A stretch of 64,000 nt of DNA, taken from assembly GCF_000471905.2 (NCBI RefSeq), contig NW_006499535.1, forward strand, positions 300,197-364,196. The letters are read 5' to 3'. This stretch comes from Amborella trichopoda. Lineage: Eukaryota > Streptophyta > Magnoliopsida > Amborellales > Amborellaceae. Shown here one piece after another: positions 50,382 to 60,190 of the stretch. The notes beneath the pieces are model-generated. The model did not search any database, was not told the DNA's origin, and was given only the letters and a program-made list of their open reading frames with translations. The first letter of the stretch is position 1; each line of letters begins with the position of its first letter. Made by a program: the position numbers and the translations under genes.

Positions 50382-50491
50382 AGTGTTTGATGTTGCAAAG
50401 GAGAAAGAAAGAGAAACGGTGCAAGAGAATGGAAAAAGTGTTTGATGTTGCAAAGGAGAAAGAAAGAGAAACGGTGAAAGAGAATGGAAAA
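50382..50491 (+). repeat. 55-bp tandem duplication in Copia R leader
   Basis: The unit starting agtgtttgatgttgcaaagg at 50,382 is repeated at 50,437 with one or two differences. Confidence 0.85.
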
Positions 50492-50684
50492 AAACAGCAA
50501 GGGTTTGTTTAAAATTGGAGACCAGGTGGAAGTGCATTTCGTTGATGATGGGCTGAAAGGGATATGGCACCCTCGAGAGGTCTTGATTACTATAGAATCC
50601 GAATGAATAGTTGGATACGATCGCATCAAGGAAAAAGATCGTTCATCATCACTCGTAGATCAGCAACGAGAGCATCAACATTAT

Positions 50685-50698
50685 TTGCTTTGACACCA
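50685..50698 (-). other. Copia R primer-binding site
   Basis: Minus strand TGGTGTCAAAGCAA, directly next to the 5' LTR, a variant of the tRNA-Met site TGGTATCAGAGC used by plant Copia elements. Confidence 0.7.
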
Positions 50699-50820
50699 TG
50701 TTAAACCCACAAAAAAGGTAATGGAAAAATCTCTTCTATTGATCATTATCATCATGTATATATAACCAGAGGCAACATAATATATATAAAATAAATACAA
50801 GGTCATCAACTATCTCTACA
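50699..50820 (-). repeat. Copia R 5' LTR
   Basis: Starts TGTAGAGATAG and ends GGGTTTAACA on the minus strand; 122 bp, short for a Copia LTR. Confidence 0.85.
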
Positions 50821-51700
50821 ATATCTCTTGGCTCCTTTCGTTATATCTGTTTGGTAAGAATCGACAGATATTCCTCTTGATCTTTGTTGATCCAGTCTGG
50901 ATCCTTTATCTGCTGATATTGCTAATGTTTGGCCAATCGACACATTGGTCTGCGTGTGGAATGTCCACTTGGACCTTGTTCCTGCGTAGCCCGTATGTTA
51001 TGCGAACTTCATCATGCCAAAGTACAGCCTCGCTAGCTTTGTCCCCAAACATATGTACTCATCAGATTCTTAGGTGCAATTTCCCTGGGAATTCCCTTCT
51101 TAAGAAACTCTTCTTTCCCAATCATTGCTTAAGATCAGTCCGGATCACATACTTGTATGCACCACACATGATGATGCATATTATAAGGAAGTATATTTGC
51201 ATGGTCAAGCATGTTTGTGATCTAAACAATTATTGAACCGGAAGCAATATGATCTCGAAAATTCAAGGTCTTTGCCCTGGGCTTTGAGAATCCCATCATG
51301 ACATCTAAAAGTCATGGATGATGTCACCATAAAACTCCCCCCCTCCCCACCTTGTCTAACAGGGTGCAAGCACAGGAGAGCCAGCTGCACAATCTGGCTT
51401 TCACTTGATGCTTTGAAAGTGGTCACCATAGTTGCAACGAACATCGTTATGATGCTGATCTCCAAATCCTACAAATGGTTATTCACTTTTAAGGCCTGTT
51501 TGGATCCTTGGATTTTTCAATCTTGGGAAAAGTCAATCTTGGAATTGACATTTTCTGAAATATGGTGTATGTTGTTTGGATCGCATATGGTAGAAATAAA
51601 GAAAATGCGAATTCCCTATTTGGATTACCTGGAATATCTTTTTCTTGAAAATGTAAAAAAATTTGATATAGTTTGTCTCCACAAAAATTTTGGGACTATT
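50821..51700. other. Unassigned, relatively GC-rich segment
   Basis: Base composition is less AT-rich than the surroundings between about 50,880 and 51,480, and both strands hold open frames: plus 50,877-51,236 and 51,314-51,760, minus 51,205-51,465 (includes IVQLALLCLHPVRQGGEGG). None has a domain I recognise. It may be a decayed exon or captured gene fragment, but this is not supported beyond composition. Confidence 0.35.
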
Positions 51701-52870
51701 TCTATCTTTAAAAATTTGAAATTTCAGATAGTTGATAATTTCTCTCTCCAACAATTTTGAGATACTTTCTATCTCTAAAAATTTTGATGTGGTTTATATC
51801 TCTAAAATTTGATAAAGTTTCTCTCACTAAAATTTGAAGATACTTTCCCTCTCTAAAATTAAAAGTTTGAGATAGTTTCTCTCTCTAAAATTTTTTAAGT
51901 GATCTCTTTATCTAAAATTTGATATAGTTTCACTCTTTAAAATTTTAATATACTTTCTCTCTGTAAAACTTGAAATTTGATATAATTTCTCTCTCTAAAT
52001 ATTTTGAGATAACTCTCTCTCTAAAAAGTTTCAAGTTATTTCTCTCTTTAAATTTTGATGCAATTTTTCTCTCTAAAACTTAAAATTTGACGTAGTTTTT
52101 CTCTTCAAAAAATTTGAGATTGTTTCCCTCTAATAAATTTTATGTAATTTCTCTCTCTAAAATTTGATATAGTTTCTCTCTCTAAAATTTAAGATACTAT
52201 ATTTCTCTAAATATCAAAATTTGAGATAATTTCTCTCTCTAAAAATTTTGAGATAGTTTCTCCCTCTAAAAATTTAGGTATTTTCTCTGTCTAAAATTTT
52301 AAGCTACTTTCTCTATCCAAAACTTGAAATTTGAGATAGTTTCTCTCTCTAAAAATTTTGAGATAGTTTCTCTCTCAAATATTTTTTAAATTGTATTTCT
52401 CTTTAAAATTTCATATAATTTCTCTTTCTAAAATTTTAAGATACTTTCTCTCTCTAAAACTTTAACTTTTGAGATAGTTTTTCTCTCTAAAAATTTTGAG
52501 ATATTTTCTCCCTATAAAAAACTTTAAGTAAGTTCTCTCTGTAAACTTTGATATGATTTCACTTTCTAAAATTTTATGATATTTTCTATCTAAAACTTGA
52601 AGTTTGAAATTGTCCCTGTCTAAAAATGTTGAGCTAATTTCTCTCTTTATGTAGTTTCTCTCTCTAAAATTTTATAATACATTTTTTCTCTAAAACTTGA
52701 AATTTGAGATAGTTTCTCTCTTTAAAAAATTTTAAGTAGTGTCTCTATCTAAAATTTAGTATAGGTTCTCTCATTAAAATTTTAAGATAATTTATCTGGT
52801 TTTGATATAATTTCTCTGTATCAAAAGTTTTAAGAAAGTTTCTCTCTCTAAAAATCTTTAAGTAATTTCT
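51700..52870 (+). repeat. Minisatellite with higher-order repeat (TTTCTCTCTCTAAAA type)
   Basis: A degenerate array of units of about 27 bp built on AGTTTCTCTCTCTAAAA followed by a variable AT-rich part. The variable parts recur in a fixed order: ACTTGAAATTTGAGATAG, AAATTTTGAGATAG, TTTTTAAGTAG, AATTTGATATAG, ATTTTAAGATAC. This makes a higher-order period of about 110-138 bp. The ACTTGAAA-type step appears near 51,858, 51,968, 52,077, 52,212, 52,321, 52,459, 52,586 and 52,695. Shorter intervals have lost one subunit. Non-coding. Confidence 0.85.
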
Positions 52871-52880
52871 GTGAGAAACT

Positions 52881-54560
52881 GCATTTCTGTAAGCCCCTGT
52901 AGAAGATATATTTCAGAGTTTATCGAAGATGTGAACAAGAGCTTCAATTTATCGGGTTACAAAGTTGTGTACTGTTAAAAAAAATAACATATGCAATGAA
53001 CCACCTTTGGACATTTGAAGGTAGACCTTAGAAACAAGCAAGAACAGAACAAGCTTGTCAAGTTGCAAAGTAACGATTCTAAAAAATTGACGCCTCGGCA
53101 TCTCGCATAACAACAAAAATACTCAATCATTAAACATGCTCCATCATCTAATTTGATTGAGTAATAGAAATACTCAATCATTAAACATGCTCCAGTAATG
53201 GAACACTTATCAATCGGAAGCATTTGGAAGAGCCAACAAAAACCAGCAGCAGATCAACAAGCATAGTTGGACCTTAGATTCAGAGTTGAGAACAGTAAGA
53301 TCTAAAACAGATCAAAGAGTCAAAACTCGACTCGGCGAAAGACATATTAGCGAGTCGAAACACGACTCGTTGGCTATTTTGTAAATAGTACAGATCGGCC
53401 ATTTTCAAAGGCCATTTTCAAAAGTGGATTTAGTGGCGGGTTTCAGATAAGGTTCACCAAAGGTCTGACATCAGAGGGCAGCACGACATCAATAGTTTAC
53501 CTTGGTTTCAATGCTAGGTGAACAGAGAGGCGTGGGCAGCACGACATCAATAGTTTACCTTGGTTTCAATGCTAGGTGAACAGAGAGGCGTAATCAGATT
53601 GAGGCGCAATCAGAGAAACAAGAAACAGAGATCCGTCACATGTGCTTGTACTTGTACTTATTCAAATGGGCCGTCAAATGCATGTAGAGGTGCACCTTCA
53701 CTTTTGCAAAGAGGTTCATGAAAAAAGGTTGCAAAAAAATGGTTCCAAAAGTTTGACTATTCAAAGAGAATTCAACGAATTAAACAAAGGCGACGCTAAT
53801 CAAGAGGTATTGGTCATTTTAAAAGGATAGCAATTAAAAAGGAAAGCAAAAGGAAATTAGCAACGGACTGTTTTTAGAGAGAGACAGAGGTAAAAAATAA
53901 AACTAGAAGAGAGACTTTTGCCAAAAGGAAATTAGGGCTAATAGAACAGACATAAAAATACATGAAGAGAAAGATTAAAAAAGGAGCGAGCGTGGTGTAT
54001 ATTCTATGCCTAGAAAGAGAAAGATCGAAATTGAAAGAGAACTTCTAGAGAGAGTCTTAATACCTAGAGATTTAGAGAGAGAAACAAGAAGTGATATGTA
54101 TCACAGAACTGGTGGCGTAAAATCAAAGGAGAATGTGCAGTGAAACTGGAGTTTGAATCAATCTGAAGAGATTAGAAAAAAGGAATCATGGTAATACGAG
54201 GAATCGCAACAGAAACAACAAGCGTCTTGGATTTGGAGCGTGACCAAACAACAAATGCATCTAACAGCGGGCAGCAGCAGCAGGAGCGTGACCAGAAAAC
54301 TGGTTTTTTTTTTCAAAAACTATAGAAGTTTCTCCTCGGAAAATACTGTTGTACAAAGAGCGCATGATGAATAGGATCTGATGAACCAAGGCAATGTAGA
54401 GATTGATATCTATATTTCTGTACATTTGGGTCTTAAGCCGCACTAGAAGATGTATTTAAGAACTTATCGAAAATGTAAAACAAGAGCTCCAATTTATAGG
54501 GTTACAAAGCTGTGTACTACTAAAAAGTAACATATGCAATGAACCATCTTCCTATTACAA
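52881..54560 (+). mobile_element. Possible short LTR-like element between direct repeats
   Basis: Two direct repeats of about 130-145 bp (about 52,881-53,020 and 54,412-54,555) share atttctgta, gaagatg/ata tattt, cttatcgaa, aacaagagct, caatttat.gggttacaaag and acatatgcaatgaacca. They enclose about 1.4 kb with no recognised protein domain. Minisatellite of the same type lies on both outer sides. This fits a non-autonomous LTR element (TRIM-like) inserted in the minisatellite, but no primer-binding site, polypurine tract or target duplication was found; a local duplication is the alternative. Confidence 0.4.
53476..53591 (+). repeat. 58-bp perfect tandem duplication
   Basis: 53,476-53,533 is repeated without a difference at 53,534-53,591 (unit begins gggcagcacgacatcaatag). 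The perfect identity suggests a recent event. Confidence 0.95.
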
Positions 54561-54614
54561 GTACATGTAAAAAGAAGGTATATATTGTTTCCAAAAAATA
54601 AGCGTAGGTATCTA

Positions 54615-54805
54615 TAATTTCCACAATTTCCCTCTCTAAAACTTGAAACTTGGTATTGTTTTTTTCTCTTAAAAATTTGAGATAGTTTCTCTCTAAAAAT
54701 TTTCAGCAGTTTCTCTTTAAAATTTGATATGGTTTCTCTTTATAAAATTTTAAGATAATTTCTCTCAAAAACTTAAAATTTGAGGTAGTTACTCTCCCTA
54801 ATTTG
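54615..54805 (+). repeat. Detached unit of the higher-order minisatellite
   Basis: The same five subunits occur in the same order as in 51,700-52,870 (ACTTGAAACTTGG, ATTTGAGATAG, TTTTCAGCAG, AATTTGATATGG, ATTTTAAGATAA, then ACTTAAAATTTGAGG). One full higher-order unit stands 1.75 kb from the main array. Confidence 0.8.
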
Positions 54806-57430
54806 TGGGGATATTTTGGCAGAATTAATTATATTTAATAAAGTGGGTAGCTTCGGTTGTGAAAATAGTATTATCATCACTTGTATCATATTGTATTTCC
54901 TCTTTCATGCTTACATAAAGTCATGTTTTGGATACCATAATTTTTTTTTTGATTTTGTGTATTCATATTTTGGTTCTCTTTCTTGATTACAGAAAACATG
55001 ATTATATATTAAAAAACGTTATGAAACATGTTTTTATACAAGATACCTAAGTATACAAAACATGGTTTTGTATATACCCAGGGTATTAAACTAGATGCTA
55101 CGGATAACTCTCCTGTTAATTCCTACGTCCAAGATATCCTTGATGATGAGGAAAATCTCCCATAGGGACTTTTGGATCAAATATAACGGAAGAGGAAATC
55201 TGGAACTGGATGTCATGAGTTCCCTCTTGCAAGATTGTGAGAAGGAGTTCAGCAAATTTGTGTAATATTACAAGGATAACGCTGCAGAACTGACAACACT
55301 GGTTGGTATCCAGTACTTCGTCGACAATGGTTGTTGCATTCCCGTTCCATCTCTTTTCAAATGCATCATTCAATTCTAAAAATTTCTCAAATTCGGGTAG
55401 TTTCTTGATCCTTCAATCCCTCATTTCATGTTGCAAATCTCATTGGTTTTTTCTTTCAAAAAGTTATTATCTGCCCCAATTAGTTTAAATATTAAGTCAT
55501 TTTTAAGATTTTCCGTTGGGTATTCTGATAGATTTTAATTCAATGCCTCTAGTATAGGGATGTTGAAACAACTGGGCACGTGGGGCGCTCATTTTGTGGC
55601 TCCATGACCCTGTGGTGCCGGCTAGATGATTGATGAGCGTTTTGGCTAGGTTTCCCCGTGGACCTGGCCAACCTACCGGGCCTGATGAGTTGGTTGCTGG
55701 GCAGTAGGGTTGCCAATGTTCTTGAGTTGAATGAGCCCACCATTTGGCATTCGGTTGGAATAACCCTAAGCTAAGTGGTTAAACAAAGCTTTCAAGATGG
55801 GGTGTTCGTAAATGTTGTTTGGGATCAGCTTCCACAGCTCCTATGGTGGCTAGGGGTTTGATAGGAGGCCCTAGACCTTTGAGTTGGGTCATGTTTGATG
55901 ATTTTAGGTCTCCTTGGTGTGAATGCCGATGGCTAAAGCCAGATCCTTGACTAGGTGCTATTTTCCTAGTGGGTGATTTCCAATTCGAGTGGTTAGACAA
56001 TAGTTGGCCATCGGGGTTAATCCAACTAGGGTCAGTTGGCTCAAGTTTGCTTGAGTTTACCACATTGACTATACCTAACTAGTTGGTTTGCGTCTAACTC
56101 TTACATGATTACTGTCGGTCTCATTACTTGGCTATTTAGTTTGTCCTAGACTATGTTCATTTGGTGGTCCTCAATGCCAAAGTAGTACCTATGCAGAGTT
56201 TTGACAGAGATTGGAATAGCAGTTGTGGTCCCTTGTGGGTGGAGGTCCAGCCCTCCCACTAAGACCTCATGGGTCTGAAGGGTGTGGTTCTTCCCAGACT
56301 GGTGGTTTGATGCCTTGGACTGGGACATGGATGAGGCCGGATTTGTTGTGTGAATCAGGCCTCACCCTAGTTTTGTTGTAGGACATAATGGTCTATGATA
56401 ATCTAGCTAGGTGGTTACTACCCAAAGAAGTTTGAAAATATACCCTAATCTATATGGTTAAAGGTTAAAGGTTGTCCTTAACTTGAGAAAAATGGGAAAA
56501 GCAATTCGAGGCTTTGAGGGTTTGGAAAAATTTGAACTGATTTTATATATTGTGTGTAAGAAGAGAGGAAAACAGGAACTTTTGTTATTTTAGATGCAAA
56601 AGTGGGAGGTAGTGTAAGCAAGTAAACATTTTATGGTCTGAGGTCGTGGTGGTAGCATTCTCACATCCAGTTATTACATCGTGGTACCCATTTCAACCGT
56701 CGAAACCTCCTATTAACACTTGTAAAATGTAACTCTCCAATCTATTCAAAAAATGGGTAGGGGTCTGTCTTTCTCACTGAATTACCCAAACATAAGTAAA
56801 CATTTTATAAAACTAAAATATAGCATGCAAATGTACTATTGGAAATGGATTATGCGAGTGAATCACAATAAAAGCAAATATGACATAAATGGGAAGTAGA
56901 TATGCACCTTTTGTGTTACGTATATGAATTTTTGTTCTATTTCTCTTTTGTAACGTTTTTTCCCCTTTATAAATAGAAAACAATAAATAGAAAGGAACTC
57001 AAATTGAGCCTAGAGTCTTTTAGTGAGTCTAATATTCTCTTGACAATCTTATGGGGCACCTCTGAGTTGGATTTCATAGTTGTTTCTGAAGATTTTAAGG
57101 TCAGAATAGAGTAAATATTCTTCGATAAAAGTTGAACAAAGGCAGGTAAAGATTTTCTTGGGAATCACACTATGCTGGAGTTCAAAATGCCTAGCAACTC
57201 AATAGGCGTCTCTACTCCAAAATTGCTCCTGATTGCATCAAAATGAAGTAAAACAGGACACTAAAGCAGAATATAGTAGTCTGGGGACAAGTGCTTTCAG
57301 CAACTCACCATCGTCGATTGCTCTGAATGTCTCATGAGAGCCCACCTTAGTCTTAGTTATGCTAATACCAGCTTTACGATCACAATTTTGGGGTCGTTTT
57401 TGGCTAATTTTTGCACAGATCTAAGCTTGA
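54806..57430. other. Repeat-like region, possibly Gypsy leader on minus strand
   Basis: No gene recognised. Minus-strand open frames at 55,116-55,373, 55,549-55,743, 55,779-56,063 and 56,146-56,328 have no identifiable domain. Because a primer-binding-site-like motif on the minus strand lies at 57,431-57,452, this may be the internal leader and decayed gag of a minus-strand Gypsy element. Inference from position only. Confidence 0.35.
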
Positions 57431-57452
57431 TGCCCCCACAGTGGGTGCCAAA
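57431..57452 (-). other. Gypsy-type primer-binding-site-like motif, minus strand
   Basis: The minus strand reads TTTGGCACCCACTGTGGGG, the form of primer-binding site found next to 5' LTRs of plant Ty3/Gypsy elements of the Tat/Ogre group. If real, a 5' LTR would lie at 57,453-58,200 and the internal region at lower coordinates. No partner LTR was found. Confidence 0.5.
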
Positions 57453-57703
57453 CTATTTATACATGAAATATGAGAAAAAACGAGCTGCTTAAGTCTATCC
57501 CATTCTCGAATCATGGCCAAATTTGTTAACTAAAACATTAGAATTATGATTTATGAAGAAACAGTCCAAAAGACCTCTTCTTCACAAATTGTCAGCAGCA
57601 CGGACGTAGATTTGCATGAAACCAAAGAAACTTCTAAAAATTAGAGGAAAACAGGAGGAATGACTTTTAAAGGGTTTCTAAAAAATAAAATCGAATAATA
57701 AAA

Positions 57704-58135
57704 TGGGAAAATTTCATATAGAACCCTAATTCCTCATATTATTTCATGGTAGACCCTCATTCCATTTTTCTTTCAAGCGGCATAAGGAAACCCCTAAAAA
57801 TTTCACCTCACCCTCTCATCTCTTATCTCCCTCTTTAATTCACTTTTGACCATAAAAATTAGCCCCAATAAATATTTTTATATCATTTCAACCCAAAAAT
57901 ATTTTTAACCCTCTTTTGTCCTTTCCATCCATTAAAAACGTTTTTGGGTTGAAATAGTATAAAAATATTTTTTGGGTTAATTTTTATGGTCAAAAGTCAA
58001 TAAAAGAGGGAGATAAGAGATGATGGGGTATGGTGAAATCTTTAGGGTTTTCCTTCTGCCACTTGAAAGAAAGACGGAAGAAGGGTCTACCATGAAATAA
58101 TATGAAGAATTAGGGTTCTATTATGAACATTTTCC
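57704..58135. mobile_element. 432-bp near-palindromic MITE
   Basis: Two inverted arms of about 200 bp (57,704-57,908 and 57,936-58,135) leave a loop of only about 27 bp. The arms share agaaccctaattc, catattatttcatggtagac, gagggagataagaga and ttttgggttgaaat. An 8-bp target duplication TAATAAAA flanks it (57,696-57,703 and 58,136-58,143). Eight bp suggests a hAT-type transposase, though the ends GGGAAAAT are not typical, so the superfamily is open. Non-coding. Confidence 0.85.
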
Positions 58136-59319
58136 TAATAAAAAAATAAAATGAATAGAAATAAATAAGTAATCGAGAAGCCAATCCTCTAACCCGAGCA
58201 TGTTAGGGCCACATTAGACCAAAGACGTGTGTCTTTTCTCCTCGATCTTCAAGTTTGTCAATCCAGAGGTTTATAGATACCCCATTTTAAAACTGGCAAA
58301 TTATGCGGTTTCTTGAACCCTTAAGACCACATTTAACCTAGTAAACCCAAATCCATAGTTCACATAGCCTACCCTATGTCCCAAAACTAGTTTGCCTACC
58401 CAGAACCCTGTTTGGACCAAGATTTCTGTAAACGCCCTATTTTACCAAAAAAATCATTAAAAATAGTAAAAAAATCTGTTTTGACCCAAAGTTTCTTTGG
58501 TGGCTTCATAAGAGGTTGAGGAACATAAGAGGTTGAGGAAGACACCCAAATTGAAAAATTTCAATTTTGACACTTTTTGTCTTGGGAAACACGAGCAGCA
58601 TCGCCTAGCCTGGACTGGGCGACCACCTAGTGTCGCCCAGATTTGGGTGACACTACCCGTGTCGCCTAGATCCGAGACCCTCAAAACCTTTTTTTTGGAT
58701 ATGTATGCTTTTGTTACTTGAGTATATCCTTCCCAGCCGATTTTGACCCCTATAAAGCCTCTTTTCGTGGCCATTAGATGGAGGACAGAGATCAAAAACC
58801 TCAAAAACCCTAGGGATAGCTTCCGGAAACCCCCTAGCCTCCTGGAACTTCAACCCTTAAGCCTGAGAGAGCCTAGACCTAGGAAACCTAGAACCATCTA
58901 TAGGGCACAAGCACCCTATATTGAACAGATTTGCTAGCTAATATCCGGATCAGAGAGACAAAATAGGATCGGTTCTGAAACGAGTGAGCCCTTGAAGACT
59001 CGGGAGTCCCGGGCCATCCGACTCGGTTTGGTATCATTTTCTTCCATTTTATCTCCTTTGTTTTTATTGTTTTTATTGTTTTTATTTTATTTTGATTTTT
59101 TTGTTTACTTAAAAATCGTATTTTGTAATTTCTTGGATCATGCTGGCCCTACCACGGATCTGAGAGTAGATCTGCTCGTTTTCGGGCAGATCTGGCTTAA
59201 GATCTGAATTCAATTTGTCCCACCTTCTCTGCCATTATTTTATTTCATTTTATTTATTTTAAGGTGTCAGATCCAAGAGATCTTCACCACCAGATCTATC
59301 AGATTTGCATCATAAACAG

Positions 59320-59338
59320 TTTGGCGACCACCATGGGG
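59320..59338 (+). other. Gypsy-type primer-binding-site-like motif, plus strand
   Basis: TTTGGCGACCACCATGGGG, one base after a plausible LTR end (CATAAACA). Confidence 0.6.
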
Positions 59339-59479
59339 TATTTCGATCTTGATCCAAGCGCTAAAATACGAATTTTATTTACTGTATTTCATTGTTTTCT
59401 GTCACAAAAATTCCCCAAAATCTGCAGTAAATAGGAACCAGGTTTTTGTGCTTTGAAACCCTGCATTTTCTAGGCTACA

Positions 59480-60190
59480 CCAGCAGTGTCGCCTAGGCGA
59501 CTCCACCTGTGTCGCCCAGATCCAGGGTGACACTCCCCGTGTCGCCAAAAAATAAAAAGTTTCAGATTCTTTTGAAACTTTTCAGATCTATTCTAGGACC
59601 TCTTTTGTGATTTTTCACAAAATTTCAGAGAAAAATAAAATTTTTAAAAATACCAAAACAATATTTTACTGTTTCGTCTGCATTATTATGCTTTACTCTA
59701 TTTTAATTTATTTCATCATAAATATTGTTTTTTCCTGCTTCTTCAAAAGTTTAAATTAGGCTTATTTTATCATGTTTGACAAGAAAAAAATATAAAAAAA
59801 TTTTAAAAAATAATTTTTTGGCGACACTAGCAGTGTCACCCACCCTGTAGGGGCAATGCTAGTAGTGCCGCCTGGCGGCGACACCACACATATCGCCCAA
59901 CTGCAAAGGTCCCAGAAAAATTCTGGGACCCCATAAGACCGTTCCAGGGACTTTTGGCTCCCTGTTGACCAAGTTTGGACTTGAAATAAAGTTTTTAAAA
60001 ATATAAAAAAAATATTTTTCTTCAGATAGGTCCGTGCTGTTTCTAACTCTTTTATTTTATTTAGTTTGTTAATTTTAACTAAAACCATTTTTTCCCTGCT
60101 TTCACCATACTCAGTTTAACTATATTTCATCAAGGTTAAAAAAGATAAAAAAGTAAAAAAAATAAAAAAATAAATATACATCGAGGGCTG
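59480..60190 (+). repeat. Two tandem modules of about 350 bp in Gypsy leader
   Basis: Each module has a GC-rich GTGTCGCC block (59,484-59,550 and 59,820-59,900), a 'tttcagaga/ttgaaataaa' section, then an AT-rich part with tttaaaaata, tttattttattt and ttttttccctgctt-type phrases (59,640-59,820 and 59,990-60,180). A third GTGTCGCC block is upstream at 58,600-58,675. Strongly diverged but collinear. Confidence 0.55.

Larger units (their letters stand above)
45477..50820 (-). mobile_element. Ty1/Copia retrotransposon R, complete-length fossil
   Basis: A minus-strand Copia element with both ends: 5' LTR 50,699-50,820 (122 bp) and 3' LTR 45,477-45,606 (130 bp), each with TG...CA-type limits. The primer-binding site follows the 5' LTR without spacer and the polypurine tract lies beside the 3' LTR. 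In order on the minus strand: leader (49,530-50,684), gag (about 49,291-49,527 and upstream), zinc knuckle and protease WFIDSGASNHITG (48,555-49,283), pre-integrase (about 48,250-48,440), integrase (about 47,540-48,160), reverse transcriptase with LLYVDDIFITG (46,314-46,634 and upstream) and RNase H (45,647-45,829). The LTRs differ by roughly 15% by eye, so it is old, and about ten or more breaks are spread over its frames. No clear target duplication. Confidence 0.9.

Noticed and set aside
50346-50629. Minus-strand frames rich in Phe, Leu and Ser
   Set aside because: They come from the GA-rich tandem duplication in the Copia leader.
38812-50820. Two independent Copia insertions
   Set aside because: Both share the same 240-bp external flank at the same LTR edge, so they are copies of one insertion made by duplication.
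51700-52870. CRISPR-like array
   Set aside because: Repeats are degenerate, the 'spacers' recur in fixed order and the context is a plant genome; this is a minisatellite.
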